From: a bacterium
Lineage (GTDB): Bacteria; CLD3; SB21
Length of the DNA stretch: 64,000 bases
Assembly (NCBI GenBank): GCA_013360215.1
Contig: JABWCP010000005.1
Coordinates: 62,001 to 126,000 of the forward strand
Direction of reading: 5' to 3'
Shown: positions 46,417 through 54,361 of the stretch, one piece after another
Position numbering within the stretch: the first letter of the stretch is position 1
Layout of the letters: the number at the start of each line of letters is the position of its first letter
Notes under the pieces: model-generated
The model's database searches: none
Told to the model about the DNA's origin: nothing
What the model saw: the letters and a program-made list of their open reading frames with translations, nothing else
Translations under genes and position numbers: made by a program

Positions 46417-47028
46417 ATGGAAATCCGAGAACTAACCGTTGACGATATCGCACAAGCGGCGCGTATCTCTGTCGAGTCGTTTGACGACTACAATATCGTT
46501 ATGAGCAAAATGGGAGAAATTTATCTTCGGACTGTTTTTTTTCCCGCTATAGTTCAACGCCAAGATACGGGTGCGATGGGCGCATTCCAAGACGGGAAAA
46601 TGCTCGGCTATTACTGTTATATGCTCGATTTCCATCGTTTTCATGCCGATCTGCAAAATAAGAACTTTTTTCGAAACGTCCGTTTTACGCTTTCAGCTAT
46701 GATGCGCGGACGGTTGAGCATAAAAGATCTCTATAACGTATTTCGTGCCGGAGCATGGATTCGGCGTGAAACAGCCCATATACCCGTGCAAGTCGGGCCG
46801 GTTGCGGTAGCGCGGGACATCAAAGGCACTCCGACCGGAGGTATGGTGACTTTTACGGTTGTGCGCGCCGTATTAAAAAAGTTGCAACAACAAGGGATCA
46901 AAGCGTGTTGGAGTACCGTGGATTTACGCAATCCTTCCCAGCATGTATCTACCGCCGTCGGATTTCACGAAAAATCACGTATCAAGTTATGGGGTATCGA
47001 AGAAGCGCTGCACGTAAAGGAATTTTAA
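46417..47028 (+). CDS. GNAT family acetyltransferase 2
   Basis: A 203-residue GNAT-like protein: the opening MEIRELTVDDIAQAARI and V-G-P-V-A-V-A-R-D strand-loop are typical, but the acyl-CoA loop (DIKGTPTGG) is atypical. The later LRNPSQHVSTAVGFHEKS mirrors the usual N-x-A-I-x-x-Y-x-K-x-G-F region. The target is unknown. The gene converges with the STAS-like gene on the minus strand with only two bases between stops. Confidence 0.75.
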   Translation: MEIRELTVDDIAQAARISVESFDDYNIVMSKMGEIYLRTVFFPAIVQRQDTGAMGAFQDGKMLGYYCYMLDFHRFHADLQNKNFFRNVRFTLSAMMRGRLSIKDLYNVFRAGAWIRRETAHIPVQVGPVAVARDIKGTPTGGMVTFTVVRAVLKKLQQQGIKACWSTVDLRNPSQHVSTAVGFHEKSRIKLWGIEEALHVKEF

Positions 47029-47030
47029 TT

Positions 47031-47459
47031 TCAATGCGATTGTAGCCAATACATCGCACTGATGCTTTTTTCAAACATACCGTATTCTACGATATCTTGT
47101 TTTTCTAAATATGAAGCAATGGCCAAATGCAACAAATGCTGTTCATTAACAATGACGGCAAACGATTTCACACCGCATTGAGCCATCGCCGGAAGCCAAA
47201 ACTGAAAGCTCCATTTCAGATCTTCTTTATTAATATTTTCAATACTGTTCAGATTCCAAATACACCGGGACAAGCTTTCCTTACGTACAAGAAACAATAC
47301 CTGACGTAAAATCTGTTTATACGTTTCACCGGTTACAAGGTTTTTCCATTCTAACATGGCGGCATTAGCCTCTTCGTCTCTGTGAATAAGCGCCCAAGGC
47401 GAATTGATGAATAATGCCGACGGCCCGGCGGATGAATTTAATCGCAGTTGGTTTGTCAT
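47031..47459 (-). CDS. STAS/SpoIIAA-like small protein
   Basis: About 142 residues from ATG 47459; a TTG 18 bases further up is the alternative. Hydrophobic and aromatic patterning (SRCIWNLNSIENINKEDLKWSF, about residues 60-82 in part, then SFAVIVNEQHLLHLAI) resembles STAS/SpoIIAA-like proteins found in Bacteroidota, which have a single-domain alpha/beta fold and no known enzymatic residues. There is no signal peptide or membrane helix. The role is unknown. Confidence 0.55.
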   Translation of the reverse strand: MTNQLRLNSSAGPSALFINSPWALIHRDEEANAAMLEWKNLVTGETYKQILRQVLFLVRKESLSRCIWNLNSIENINKEDLKWSFQFWLPAMAQCGVKSFAVIVNEQHLLHLAIASYLEKQDIVEYGMFEKSISAMYWLQSH

Positions 47460-47615
47460 TGTATTAATATGGATCAAACCTCTCGGCGAAACAACCTACA
47501 TCATTGTGTGGGTACACATAAATACGTTTTATGAATCTGTAGGTGAAAATTTGATTTCTAAACCAAATTACCATAGTTTTTTATGTTATTCTTATGTGCG
47601 CTGTAAACACACAAC

Positions 47616-48086
47616 ATGAAAAACCACAAAGACAAATATATCCATCACACACCGGTAACCGATGCGCTTTTCGCATTACTGACCGCTCGTTTAGCAAACC
47701 ACCCGGCTAACAGTTTGCTTGGATTTTCTTTGGAAGAACTACGCGAGTTGTATGCCTGCCTGCGGCTTACGCACCGTGAGGCTATCACCAATGGCCCGCG
47801 AAGTCATGGTACGATCCACGGCGGCATCGTCGCTGCATTGGCCGATACGGCGGCGGCTTTTGCATTGTCCACCGCATTTGAGGGAAAGATGAGTTTTGCT
47901 ACGGTGGACTTGCATATTACCTACCTTTCACGCGCTAAAAGTACTATCTTTGCCCATGCCGTCGTTATCCGTCGCGGCGCGCGAATCAATGTTTGTGAAG
48001 TTAAAATAACAGACGAATCCGATGCACTTGTCGCCACGGCGACGGTCAATTTTATACTGACTAAACCTCCGGAAACCAAATCATAA
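47616..48086 (+). CDS. PaaI-type hotdog thioesterase
   Basis: A 156-residue hotdog-fold protein of the PaaI/acyl-CoA thioesterase family. The long helix begins HGTIHGGIVAALADTAAAFAL, where the H-G-G and the Asp/Ala pattern form the active-site loop; the later VDLHITYLSRAK is the conserved beta strand. It likely hydrolyses acyl- or aryl-CoA. The prenyltransferase gene starts 2 bases after its stop. Confidence 0.86.
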   Translation: MKNHKDKYIHHTPVTDALFALLTARLANHPANSLLGFSLEELRELYACLRLTHREAITNGPRSHGTIHGGIVAALADTAAAFALSTAFEGKMSFATVDLHITYLSRAKSTIFAHAVVIRRGARINVCEVKITDESDALVATATVNFILTKPPETKS

Positions 48087-48088
48087 CC

Positions 48089-49099
48089 ATGCAAAACAAC
48101 GATATAAATTCTTTTTTCCCTCCGTTTAAAGCCTGGTTTATGGTGTATCGAATTCTGGCGGTATTGGTATGGGCCGTATTGACCATTGTACTGAGTGCCT
48201 CGCTGGCGCTATATCAGACAGGAACGATTGATTGGGTCAATTTTTTACTTACAGCCGCTATCGCTTCTGTTGTCCAAGGATTCCCGGCACATATTGTCAA
48301 CGAAATCACCGATTGGAAAAGCGGCGCCGACCAATATCGCAAACTCGGTGAAAAATCCGGCGGCGGAAAAGTAATAAAAGCCGGCTTGGCCACTATTACC
48401 CAATTATGGCATATTTTTGATGTGACCACGATTGTTGCACTTGGTTTGATGTTCGGACTGTCGCAACGCACTTCACCTGAAATTTTTTGGTTTTTCGGAA
48501 TCGGATATTTCGTGTGTTTATTTTACACATTACCTCCGTTACAGTTTGCTTACAGACCTTTTGCCGGAGAATGGTTCGGCGGTTTTACAGGAATTTTTCT
48601 CAATATGACCGGCGCCTATTTCGTTCAGACCGGCCAATTGGATAGCGCTATTATTCTAATGGCCGTAATAACCGGATTGATTTATATCGCGATTATGATG
48701 GTTTTCCATTATCTCGACTACGAAAGCGATCGTCATGCGACGCCTGTAAAATGTACAACCATAGTCTTTCTCGGCTTAAAACAAAGCAAGTTCTATGTGC
48801 TTGGATTATTGACGCTGTCTTTCTTGTTATCTTCTGCTGCCGGTTGGATAATTCATCCGTTGTTTTATTTATTTAGCCTGCTTTCACTCGTTCATTTCGG
48901 CATTCATTATGTTTGTAATCCGTTCGAAGAAGCATCCATTCTAAAAACCGGAAAACGCCTAACCTACCTTATGATCGCTTTCACGGTCAGTATTTCGGTT
49001 GTTGTGCATCTGTATTTCATCGGTCTGATTCTTTTTACGGTTTTGTGTTTTGTACTGCATAAAAAATTTGGAAAATTAGGTCCCTCTCATGCGGTTTGA
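48089..49099 (+). CDS. UbiA-family prenyltransferase
   Basis: A 336-residue membrane protein with about 8-9 helices. The two Asp-rich motifs of the UbiA superfamily are visible: N-E-I-x-D-W-x-S-G-A-D at about 71-81 and Y-L-D-Y-E-S-D at about 209-215. These bind the prenyl diphosphate through magnesium. Family members make quinones, chlorophylls, heme O or lipids; this one has no close landmark for any of those. It overlaps the VWA gene by 11 bases and follows the thioesterase, so the three may share an operon. Confidence 0.78.
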   Translation: MQNNDINSFFPPFKAWFMVYRILAVLVWAVLTIVLSASLALYQTGTIDWVNFLLTAAIASVVQGFPAHIVNEITDWKSGADQYRKLGEKSGGGKVIKAGLATITQLWHIFDVTTIVALGLMFGLSQRTSPEIFWFFGIGYFVCLFYTLPPLQFAYRPFAGEWFGGFTGIFLNMTGAYFVQTGQLDSAIILMAVITGLIYIAIMMVFHYLDYESDRHATPVKCTTIVFLGLKQSKFYVLGLLTLSFLLSSAAGWIIHPLFYLFSLLSLVHFGIHYVCNPFEEASILKTGKRLTYLMIAFTVSISVVVHLYFIGLILFTVLCFVLHKKFGKLGPSHAV

Positions 49100-50186
49100 A
49101 TATTCACAATTTATGCCGGGACCGTCGAATCACAAAATGAAGTTCGACGATCTGATGAAAATCTTTAATCAGCTCTTACTGCTAACGGACGGTGACGTAA
49201 GCAAAGCTCTGAGCTATATGACGCAGATCGATCGTCAGTATCATATCTTTAACGAAGATATGGATTTTCAGAAATTTTATGATCGTCTTGTCCAGGAAGG
49301 GTATATCGAAGAATCCCAAGATGGCAGCGCTCCCGTCCTTTCGCCTAAAGGTGAACGGAAAATCCGACAGGATTCTCTGGACGAGATTTTTTCATCTCTC
49401 AAAAAATCGCCCGGCGGCATGCATGAAACGAATCACACGGGCGAAGGCGTTGAACGCTTGAGCGAAACCAAACCTTATCAGTACGGCGATCCCCCGTCCA
49501 ATATTGATTTTATGGCAACGATGAACAATGCCATGAAACGAAAACGCGGAGAGGACATCGAACTTCGTGAAGATGATTTTGAAGTGTATGAAACCGAACA
49601 CAAATCTACCTGCGCTACGGTATTGGCCATTGATATCAGTCACAGCATGATTTTATACGGTGAAGACCGCATCACTCCGGCCAAAAAAGTGGCTTTGGCG
49701 TTGACGGAACTTATACTCACGCGTTATCCCAAAGACAGTCTAGATGTGATTACGTTTGGCGATGAAGCAGCACAGATTGATCTCGAAGACATTCCCTATA
49801 TTCATGTCGGCCCTTATCACACCAATACCAAAGAAGCGCTCCAGTTGGCAAGGCAAATCCTGCGAAAGCGACGCAATCAAAACAAGCAGGTTTTTATGAT
49901 TACCGACGGGAAACCGTCATGTATTCGCGAAGAAGGTAAACTGTATAAAAATTCGTTTGGTTTGGATCGCAAAATCGTCAATCAAACGCTCAACGAAGCG
50001 GCACAATGCAAAAAAGATAATATCGTGATTTCGACATTTATGATCGCCGATGATCCTTACCTGACACGCTTTGTAGATACACTCACCAAAACCAACAAAG
50101 GCCGTGCGTTTTATGCAGGCCTCAACGAACTCGGGCAATACATATTCGTGGACTACATCAAAAACCGAAAAAAGAATGTTCGATAG
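49089..50186 (+). CDS. VWA domain protein
   Basis: A 365-residue cytoplasmic protein. The C-terminal half (about 175-360) is a von Willebrand factor A domain with a complete MIDAS: D-I-S-H-S, a Thr-bearing loop and ITDGKPS. The N-terminal half is charged and helical. The arrangement matches VWA proteins that work with MoxR-type AAA+ ATPases, but no MoxR gene is in the window. The start at ATG 49089 lies inside the UbiA gene; ATG 49113 or 49137 are alternatives. Confidence 0.82.
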   Translation: MRFEYSQFMPGPSNHKMKFDDLMKIFNQLLLLTDGDVSKALSYMTQIDRQYHIFNEDMDFQKFYDRLVQEGYIEESQDGSAPVLSPKGERKIRQDSLDEIFSSLKKSPGGMHETNHTGEGVERLSETKPYQYGDPPSNIDFMATMNNAMKRKRGEDIELREDDFEVYETEHKSTCATVLAIDISHSMILYGEDRITPAKKVALALTELILTRYPKDSLDVITFGDEAAQIDLEDIPYIHVGPYHTNTKEALQLARQILRKRRNQNKQVFMITDGKPSCIREEGKLYKNSFGLDRKIVNQTLNEAAQCKKDNIVISTFMIADDPYLTRFVDTLTKTNKGRAFYAGLNELGQYIFVDYIKNRKKNVR

Positions 50187-50218
50187 TTTAGGATGAAATC
50201 GAAAGTGCTGCTAAACTA
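50184..50218. terminator. Inverted repeat between convergent genes
   Basis: TAGTTTAG (50184-50191, including the VWA stop codon) and CTAAACTA (50211-50218) are perfect 8-bp arms between two convergent genes. T-tracts are short, so it may be a weak bidirectional terminator. Confidence 0.4.
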
Positions 50219-50220
50219 GA

Positions 50221-51777
50221 TTATTTTGCGATAGTAGTGATGGTCAGTTTTTTTTCGGTTTGTTGAGGACTAGTGGAAGATGCCGGATCTTTCTTTTTGA
50301 AGCCGCGTGTACCATATGCCGCTTTTTTGGCATCTTTTTCATCCAGATACGCGATACCATCCACACTGTACGTCTTCACTTCCGGTAGTTTTCCTACGCT
50401 GGCAACGACGACCATCATTTCAGCACCAAAAGGTCCCGTACATTCAAATTCACCGGGTATTTCAACGACCTGATTGGCCTTAGCTTCATCTATATAATGA
50501 TCATCATATAAAAGTGTTCGTGAACCGTCAGCAAAATTATACAAAATGCGTATGTGCGCAGCGCGATTGGTTCGCACGTAGATCTTCATGATTTCACCTT
50601 CAGCAAAAAGAAGGTTTTCCGTGCCTTTGTTGGTCCACACATCCAACTGGATATCCGAACTGATCACTTCTTCTTCAGCAAAAGCCTTTTGGTCAGCTAA
50701 GGCCTTAAGCATATTTTCCGGTTTGATCGAAAGACCGGTTTTCTGAATATGCGCAATATCCAGCGTTACTTCTACGGCGGCCATGATGCGCCCGTTTTGA
50801 ACATCGCGCAAACGACCAATTAGTTTGATGCGATCGCCTTGCTCCCAATAATTGCCCTCAAAAATACATCCCGCGCCGGATGCAATGACAAGATCACGGG
50901 TAATCTGAGATGATTTGGGTTGAAATCCGCGTGCCTGCCGTGCAACTTCCCATACCGCATATTTTTGAAATTGCGTCTCCAGTGCTTGTTGAAAATAACG
51001 TGCGAAGGGACTACTCATTTTCGAATCTTGATACGTCATCGGTGACACCAAAAACGATCCGGTCGTGCCGGATATTTGTTTGGATACCTGATAAGCAACG
51101 GCTCGTGCCGCATCTTCGACGGATGTAATGCTTTGCGCTAGAAGGCGATCTATGGTTTGGGCTATCTCTGTACGGGACGGGATTGCTTTATCCGGTTGAA
51201 AAACTTGGCTTTCGCGATGCACCACTGTCAATACGATCTCCGTTTCACGCAATGCTTCATACATCGGGAATAAACTCAAATAAAGTGCGGCAGCATCTTC
51301 TATTTTTTTTGATTCTTCTGCGGCCTTGGCTTGTGTAATGATCGCAGCGATATTCGAAATTAACGCCTCACGTTTTTTGTTGTACGTGGCGCTAAGTTCG
51401 GTTCGTTTGGCATACGCCAACACATGAACCAGTTTTTTATCTTTATATGTTTCTATCGAAATGCCCAACAATTGTAATCCGGTAGAAGACTGGGTAACCG
51501 AACTGAAATATTCCGCCGAATTTTTCCCTTGCTCTTCAAGCCTCGAAATTACCGTACTGCGCAGATCGGTTACGATCGAACCGGATAAGGCCGCTCGTGC
51601 ATTATCTTCCGCAATTTTTTGTGCGTCCGGGTTTTGGGCAGAAGCGGAGCCGTATCCTACTATATAAGCAGATGCAGGAAATGCGGCTGATTTTCCGGGT
51701 TGAATAACCCAATCCGGCGCATCCCCGGCCAAAACAGCTTTTGTTAACAAAACCAGTGCGATCAACAAATAATACAT
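50221..51777 (-). CDS. Exported LPP20/DUF4384 protein
   Basis: A 518-residue protein with a signal peptide (about 1-18, ending in VLAG). Residues 20-125 resemble LPP20 (PDWVIQPG...AYIVGYGSASA...A-x-x-N-A-R-A-A-L-S), as in many lipoproteins without their Cys. The middle (about 180-350) is CsgG/TolB-like, and about 390-480 is a DUF4384 domain (VRTNRAAHIRILYNF ... LLYDDHYIDEA). DUF4384 often accompanies caspase-like or WD40 proteins and stress proteins, but here it is 42 kb from the caspase gene. Exact role unknown. Confidence 0.72.
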   Translation of the reverse strand: MYYLLIALVLLTKAVLAGDAPDWVIQPGKSAAFPASAYIVGYGSASAQNPDAQKIAEDNARAALSGSIVTDLRSTVISRLEEQGKNSAEYFSSVTQSSTGLQLLGISIETYKDKKLVHVLAYAKRTELSATYNKKREALISNIAAIITQAKAAEESKKIEDAAALYLSLFPMYEALRETEIVLTVVHRESQVFQPDKAIPSRTEIAQTIDRLLAQSITSVEDAARAVAYQVSKQISGTTGSFLVSPMTYQDSKMSSPFARYFQQALETQFQKYAVWEVARQARGFQPKSSQITRDLVIASGAGCIFEGNYWEQGDRIKLIGRLRDVQNGRIMAAVEVTLDIAHIQKTGLSIKPENMLKALADQKAFAEEEVISSDIQLDVWTNKGTENLLFAEGEIMKIYVRTNRAAHIRILYNFADGSRTLLYDDHYIDEAKANQVVEIPGEFECTGPFGAEMMVVVASVGKLPEVKTYSVDGIAYLDEKDAKKAAYGTRGFKKKDPASSTSPQQTEKKLTITTIAK

Positions 51778-51871
51778 GAGCGTACCTTTAAGGATGTTTT
51801 ATAAATGTATTTCTGTAATCGGCTAATGTAAATAGTGAATTAACGATCTAAAAAACGGCGGAATAAAATAC

Positions 51872-51900
51872 TTGACTTGGAGTTAAAAGTTTATTATATT
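51872..51900 (+). promoter_or_regulatory. Sigma-70-type promoter of the first RND operon
   Basis: TTGACT at 51872-51877 and TATATT at 51895-51900 are separated by exactly 17 bases, close to the sigma-70 consensus. The predicted start of transcription falls at about 51907, inside a perfect inverted repeat. This is the clearest promoter in the window. Confidence 0.75.
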
Positions 51901-51918
51901 ACTATATGGTTATATAGT
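51901..51918 (+). promoter_or_regulatory. Operator at the first RND operon promoter
   Basis: ACTATAT-GGTT-ATATAGT is a perfect inverted repeat (7-bp arms, 4-base spacer) directly after the -10 box, covering the expected start site. This is where a TetR-, MarR- or ArsR-type repressor would block transcription. No such regulator gene lies in the window, so it would be encoded elsewhere. A ribosome-binding site AAGGAG follows at 51926-51931. Confidence 0.6.
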
Positions 51919-51935
51919 TAAGTTTAAGGAGTAGT

Positions 51936-53261
51936 ATGAAAAGTTTATGTTTTGGAGTTTTTCTTTTGTTTGTGCTGGTCGGACAAGTCAAGGCCGGGCA
52001 GGACGGCACCCGATACACTCTCGACTCCGTATTACAAACCGCTTCGCGCCAAAATTATGATTTAGCTTCTGTACAAGCGGAAATGGATGCGATGAGAGCC
52101 GATTACCGAAAATCGTTGTCTCTTTTTCTTCCTCAATTATCGGTTTCGGAAATTTATACCCGCACCAATGATCCGTTAAATGTTTTCGGTTTAAAACTTA
52201 AACAAGAAATTGTAACTCAGGCGGATTTCAATCCGGTCACACTCAATCAACCTAAAGCTGTAGATAATTATACCACCAAACTGGAATGGCGGCAACCACT
52301 GCTGAATATGGACGGTTTTTTCGGTTTTCGTGCGGCATCCTCCGGCGTCAAAGCGATGGAAGAAAAAAGCAAACGCACATCTTACTATATCACCTATCAA
52401 GCCAAAATAGCTTATTACCAACTTTTAGTCGCTTTGCAAAGCCGTGAAGTTATTCGCAAAGCGCTTACTGCCGCCCAGACCGGTAGCGAGCAGGCGCGCA
52501 ATTTTTATGATCAAGGACTGATCCGTCGCTCCGATGTACTTTTTGCCGAGCTCCGTTTAAAAGAACTGGAAGCTAAACAACTTGAAACAGAAAACATGAT
52601 AGATAATGCGAATAATCAGCTCAAACTTCTGATGGGTTTGTCAGGCGATGAAGTGATTATTCCTACCGACACACTGGGCGGGCCATTAGCCTTAGAAATG
52701 ACAACGCCACACGATATGACAAACCGTAGCGATATACGAGCCATGCGTTATCAGATGAGCGCACAGCGTGCCATGCAAAGTATGGCCTGGAGTAAATTTC
52801 TTCCCAGTATCAATGGATTTGCCACTTACGAATACAATGACGCATCCCTGTTCGGCCGGCAAGCTAAAAACTGGATGGTCGGCGCAATGCTGCGCTGGGA
52901 TATTTTCTCCGGTTTCGACCAAATTTCCGCTATTCAGAAATCAAACGCGCAATACCGTCAAACCGAAACCGGTTATAAAAAAGCGCTGACGCAAAGTCAA
53001 TATGACCTTAACGCGGCACTTCGTCAGTGGAAAGTTTCAACCCGCCAAGTCGTTATCGCTGAACAGGCCGTGCAGCAATCCGAAGAAAATTATCGTGTTC
53101 TTTCCGACCGCTATCATCAGGGTTTAGATCGTACAACGGATTTGCTGATGGCCGAAGCGGCTTTATCGCAAGCACGCCTCCAATTGATACATGCCCGGTT
53201 TGCCTGGCATGCTGCGATGTTTACGGTCGAATTACTCACCGAACAATCCATAAAAAATTAA
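51936..53261 (+). CDS. TolC-family outer-membrane efflux protein
   Basis: A 441-residue TolC-family channel. A signal peptide (about 1-20, ending in VKAG) precedes two repeats of long coiled helices (about 30-230 and 240-440) and short beta segments, with no internal lipobox. It forms the outer-membrane duct for the adaptor and RND pump encoded immediately downstream (17-base gap). AAGGAG sits 4 bases before the ATG. It is the first gene of the promoter-operator described upstream. Confidence 0.9.
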   Translation: MKSLCFGVFLLFVLVGQVKAGQDGTRYTLDSVLQTASRQNYDLASVQAEMDAMRADYRKSLSLFLPQLSVSEIYTRTNDPLNVFGLKLKQEIVTQADFNPVTLNQPKAVDNYTTKLEWRQPLLNMDGFFGFRAASSGVKAMEEKSKRTSYYITYQAKIAYYQLLVALQSREVIRKALTAAQTGSEQARNFYDQGLIRRSDVLFAELRLKELEAKQLETENMIDNANNQLKLLMGLSGDEVIIPTDTLGGPLALEMTTPHDMTNRSDIRAMRYQMSAQRAMQSMAWSKFLPSINGFATYEYNDASLFGRQAKNWMVGAMLRWDIFSGFDQISAIQKSNAQYRQTETGYKKALTQSQYDLNAALRQWKVSTRQVVIAEQAVQQSEENYRVLSDRYHQGLDRTTDLLMAEAALSQARLQLIHARFAWHAAMFTVELLTEQSIKN

Positions 53262-53278
53262 TATACACGAGGAAAAAA

Positions 53279-54361
53279 ATGCAGAAATGTTTTATCGGGT
53301 TAAGTTTGTCCGTCATGATGATCGTTATGGTCGCATGCGGTTCTCCGGAGAAAAGTCAACCCAATCAGACCGCAACACCGGTGCGTACAATCACGATCCG
53401 CCAAAAACCGGTTAACGAAAAAACCACCTTGGCCGGTACATTGCAAGGCGATAAACGCATTACGCTTAGCACCAAAATCATGGGACAAGTCCTGGCAATA
53501 CATGCCCACATCGGAGATCGCGTCGCTAAAGGCCAACTGCTGATCAAAATCAAAAGCGATGACTTAAGCGCCAAACGCGCGCAAATCGCCGCCAATAAAA
53601 TCGAAGCGGAAGCCGCTTTAAAAAATATGGAATCCAATTACCACCGCATTAAAGAATTATACGCCCGCAAAAGCGCTACACAAAAGGAAATGGACGACAC
53701 GGAAATGGCGTACGCGATGACACAGGCCAAACTTAAAGCCGTCGAAGAAATGGAAAAAGAAATCAACGACGTGTTTGGGTATTCGGATATTACAGCGCCC
53801 ATTGACGGTTACGTCGTCCAAAAACTCACTGAAGTGGGCAATACCGCTGCACCGGGTATGCCTCTGATGGTTATTGAGGATCTTTCATCCTTCAAAGTCA
53901 TTATCCCGATCCCGGAAAGCGACGCCGCTTCGATTCGTATCCAGGATGCCGTCGAAGCCGAGTTTTCTTCAGATCCGAAGCATCGGTTAAATGGCTATGT
54001 CAGCGCCCTCAGTCCTTCTGCAGTTCCCGGCTCACGCCAATATGACGCGGAAGTGCGGCTTCATGGAATAACGGAAAACCTGAAGAAAACATTGCGCTCC
54101 GGCATGTTCGTGCGCATCTATGCGGGCACCGGTCAAAAAAATATGATCACTGTTCCGGATTCAGTGATACATCGGCGCGGCCAATTGGAAGGTGTTTTCG
54201 TAGTCAGCGCAGCCAACCAGGCTTTGTTACGATGGATTCGTCCGGGTAAAAGCTATGGCAATGAAGTTGAAGTATTGAGCGGACTTGATTTCGGTGATCG
54301 TGTTATATACGAATCAACGGAACGTCTGAGCGACGGTGATCGTGTGGAGGTTCGCCCATGA
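53279..54361 (+). CDS. RND efflux periplasmic adaptor (lipoprotein)
   Basis: 360 residues. The lipoprotein signal ends in VMVACG, so Cys20 or so is lipidated and the protein sits on the inner membrane. The body has the HlyD-like order: beta/lipoyl segments (about 55-90 and 150-190, GDRVAKGQLLIKIK and DITAPIDGYVV), an alpha hairpin between them (about 95-150), a beta barrel and a membrane-proximal region. It bridges the RND pump and TolC. Its stop overlaps the pump start by 4 bases. Confidence 0.9.
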   Translation: MQKCFIGLSLSVMMIVMVACGSPEKSQPNQTATPVRTITIRQKPVNEKTTLAGTLQGDKRITLSTKIMGQVLAIHAHIGDRVAKGQLLIKIKSDDLSAKRAQIAANKIEAEAALKNMESNYHRIKELYARKSATQKEMDDTEMAYAMTQAKLKAVEEMEKEINDVFGYSDITAPIDGYVVQKLTEVGNTAAPGMPLMVIEDLSSFKVIIPIPESDAASIRIQDAVEAEFSSDPKHRLNGYVSALSPSAVPGSRQYDAEVRLHGITENLKKTLRSGMFVRIYAGTGQKNMITVPDSVIHRRGQLEGVFVVSAANQALLRWIRPGKSYGNEVEVLSGLDFGDRVIYESTERLSDGDRVEVRP

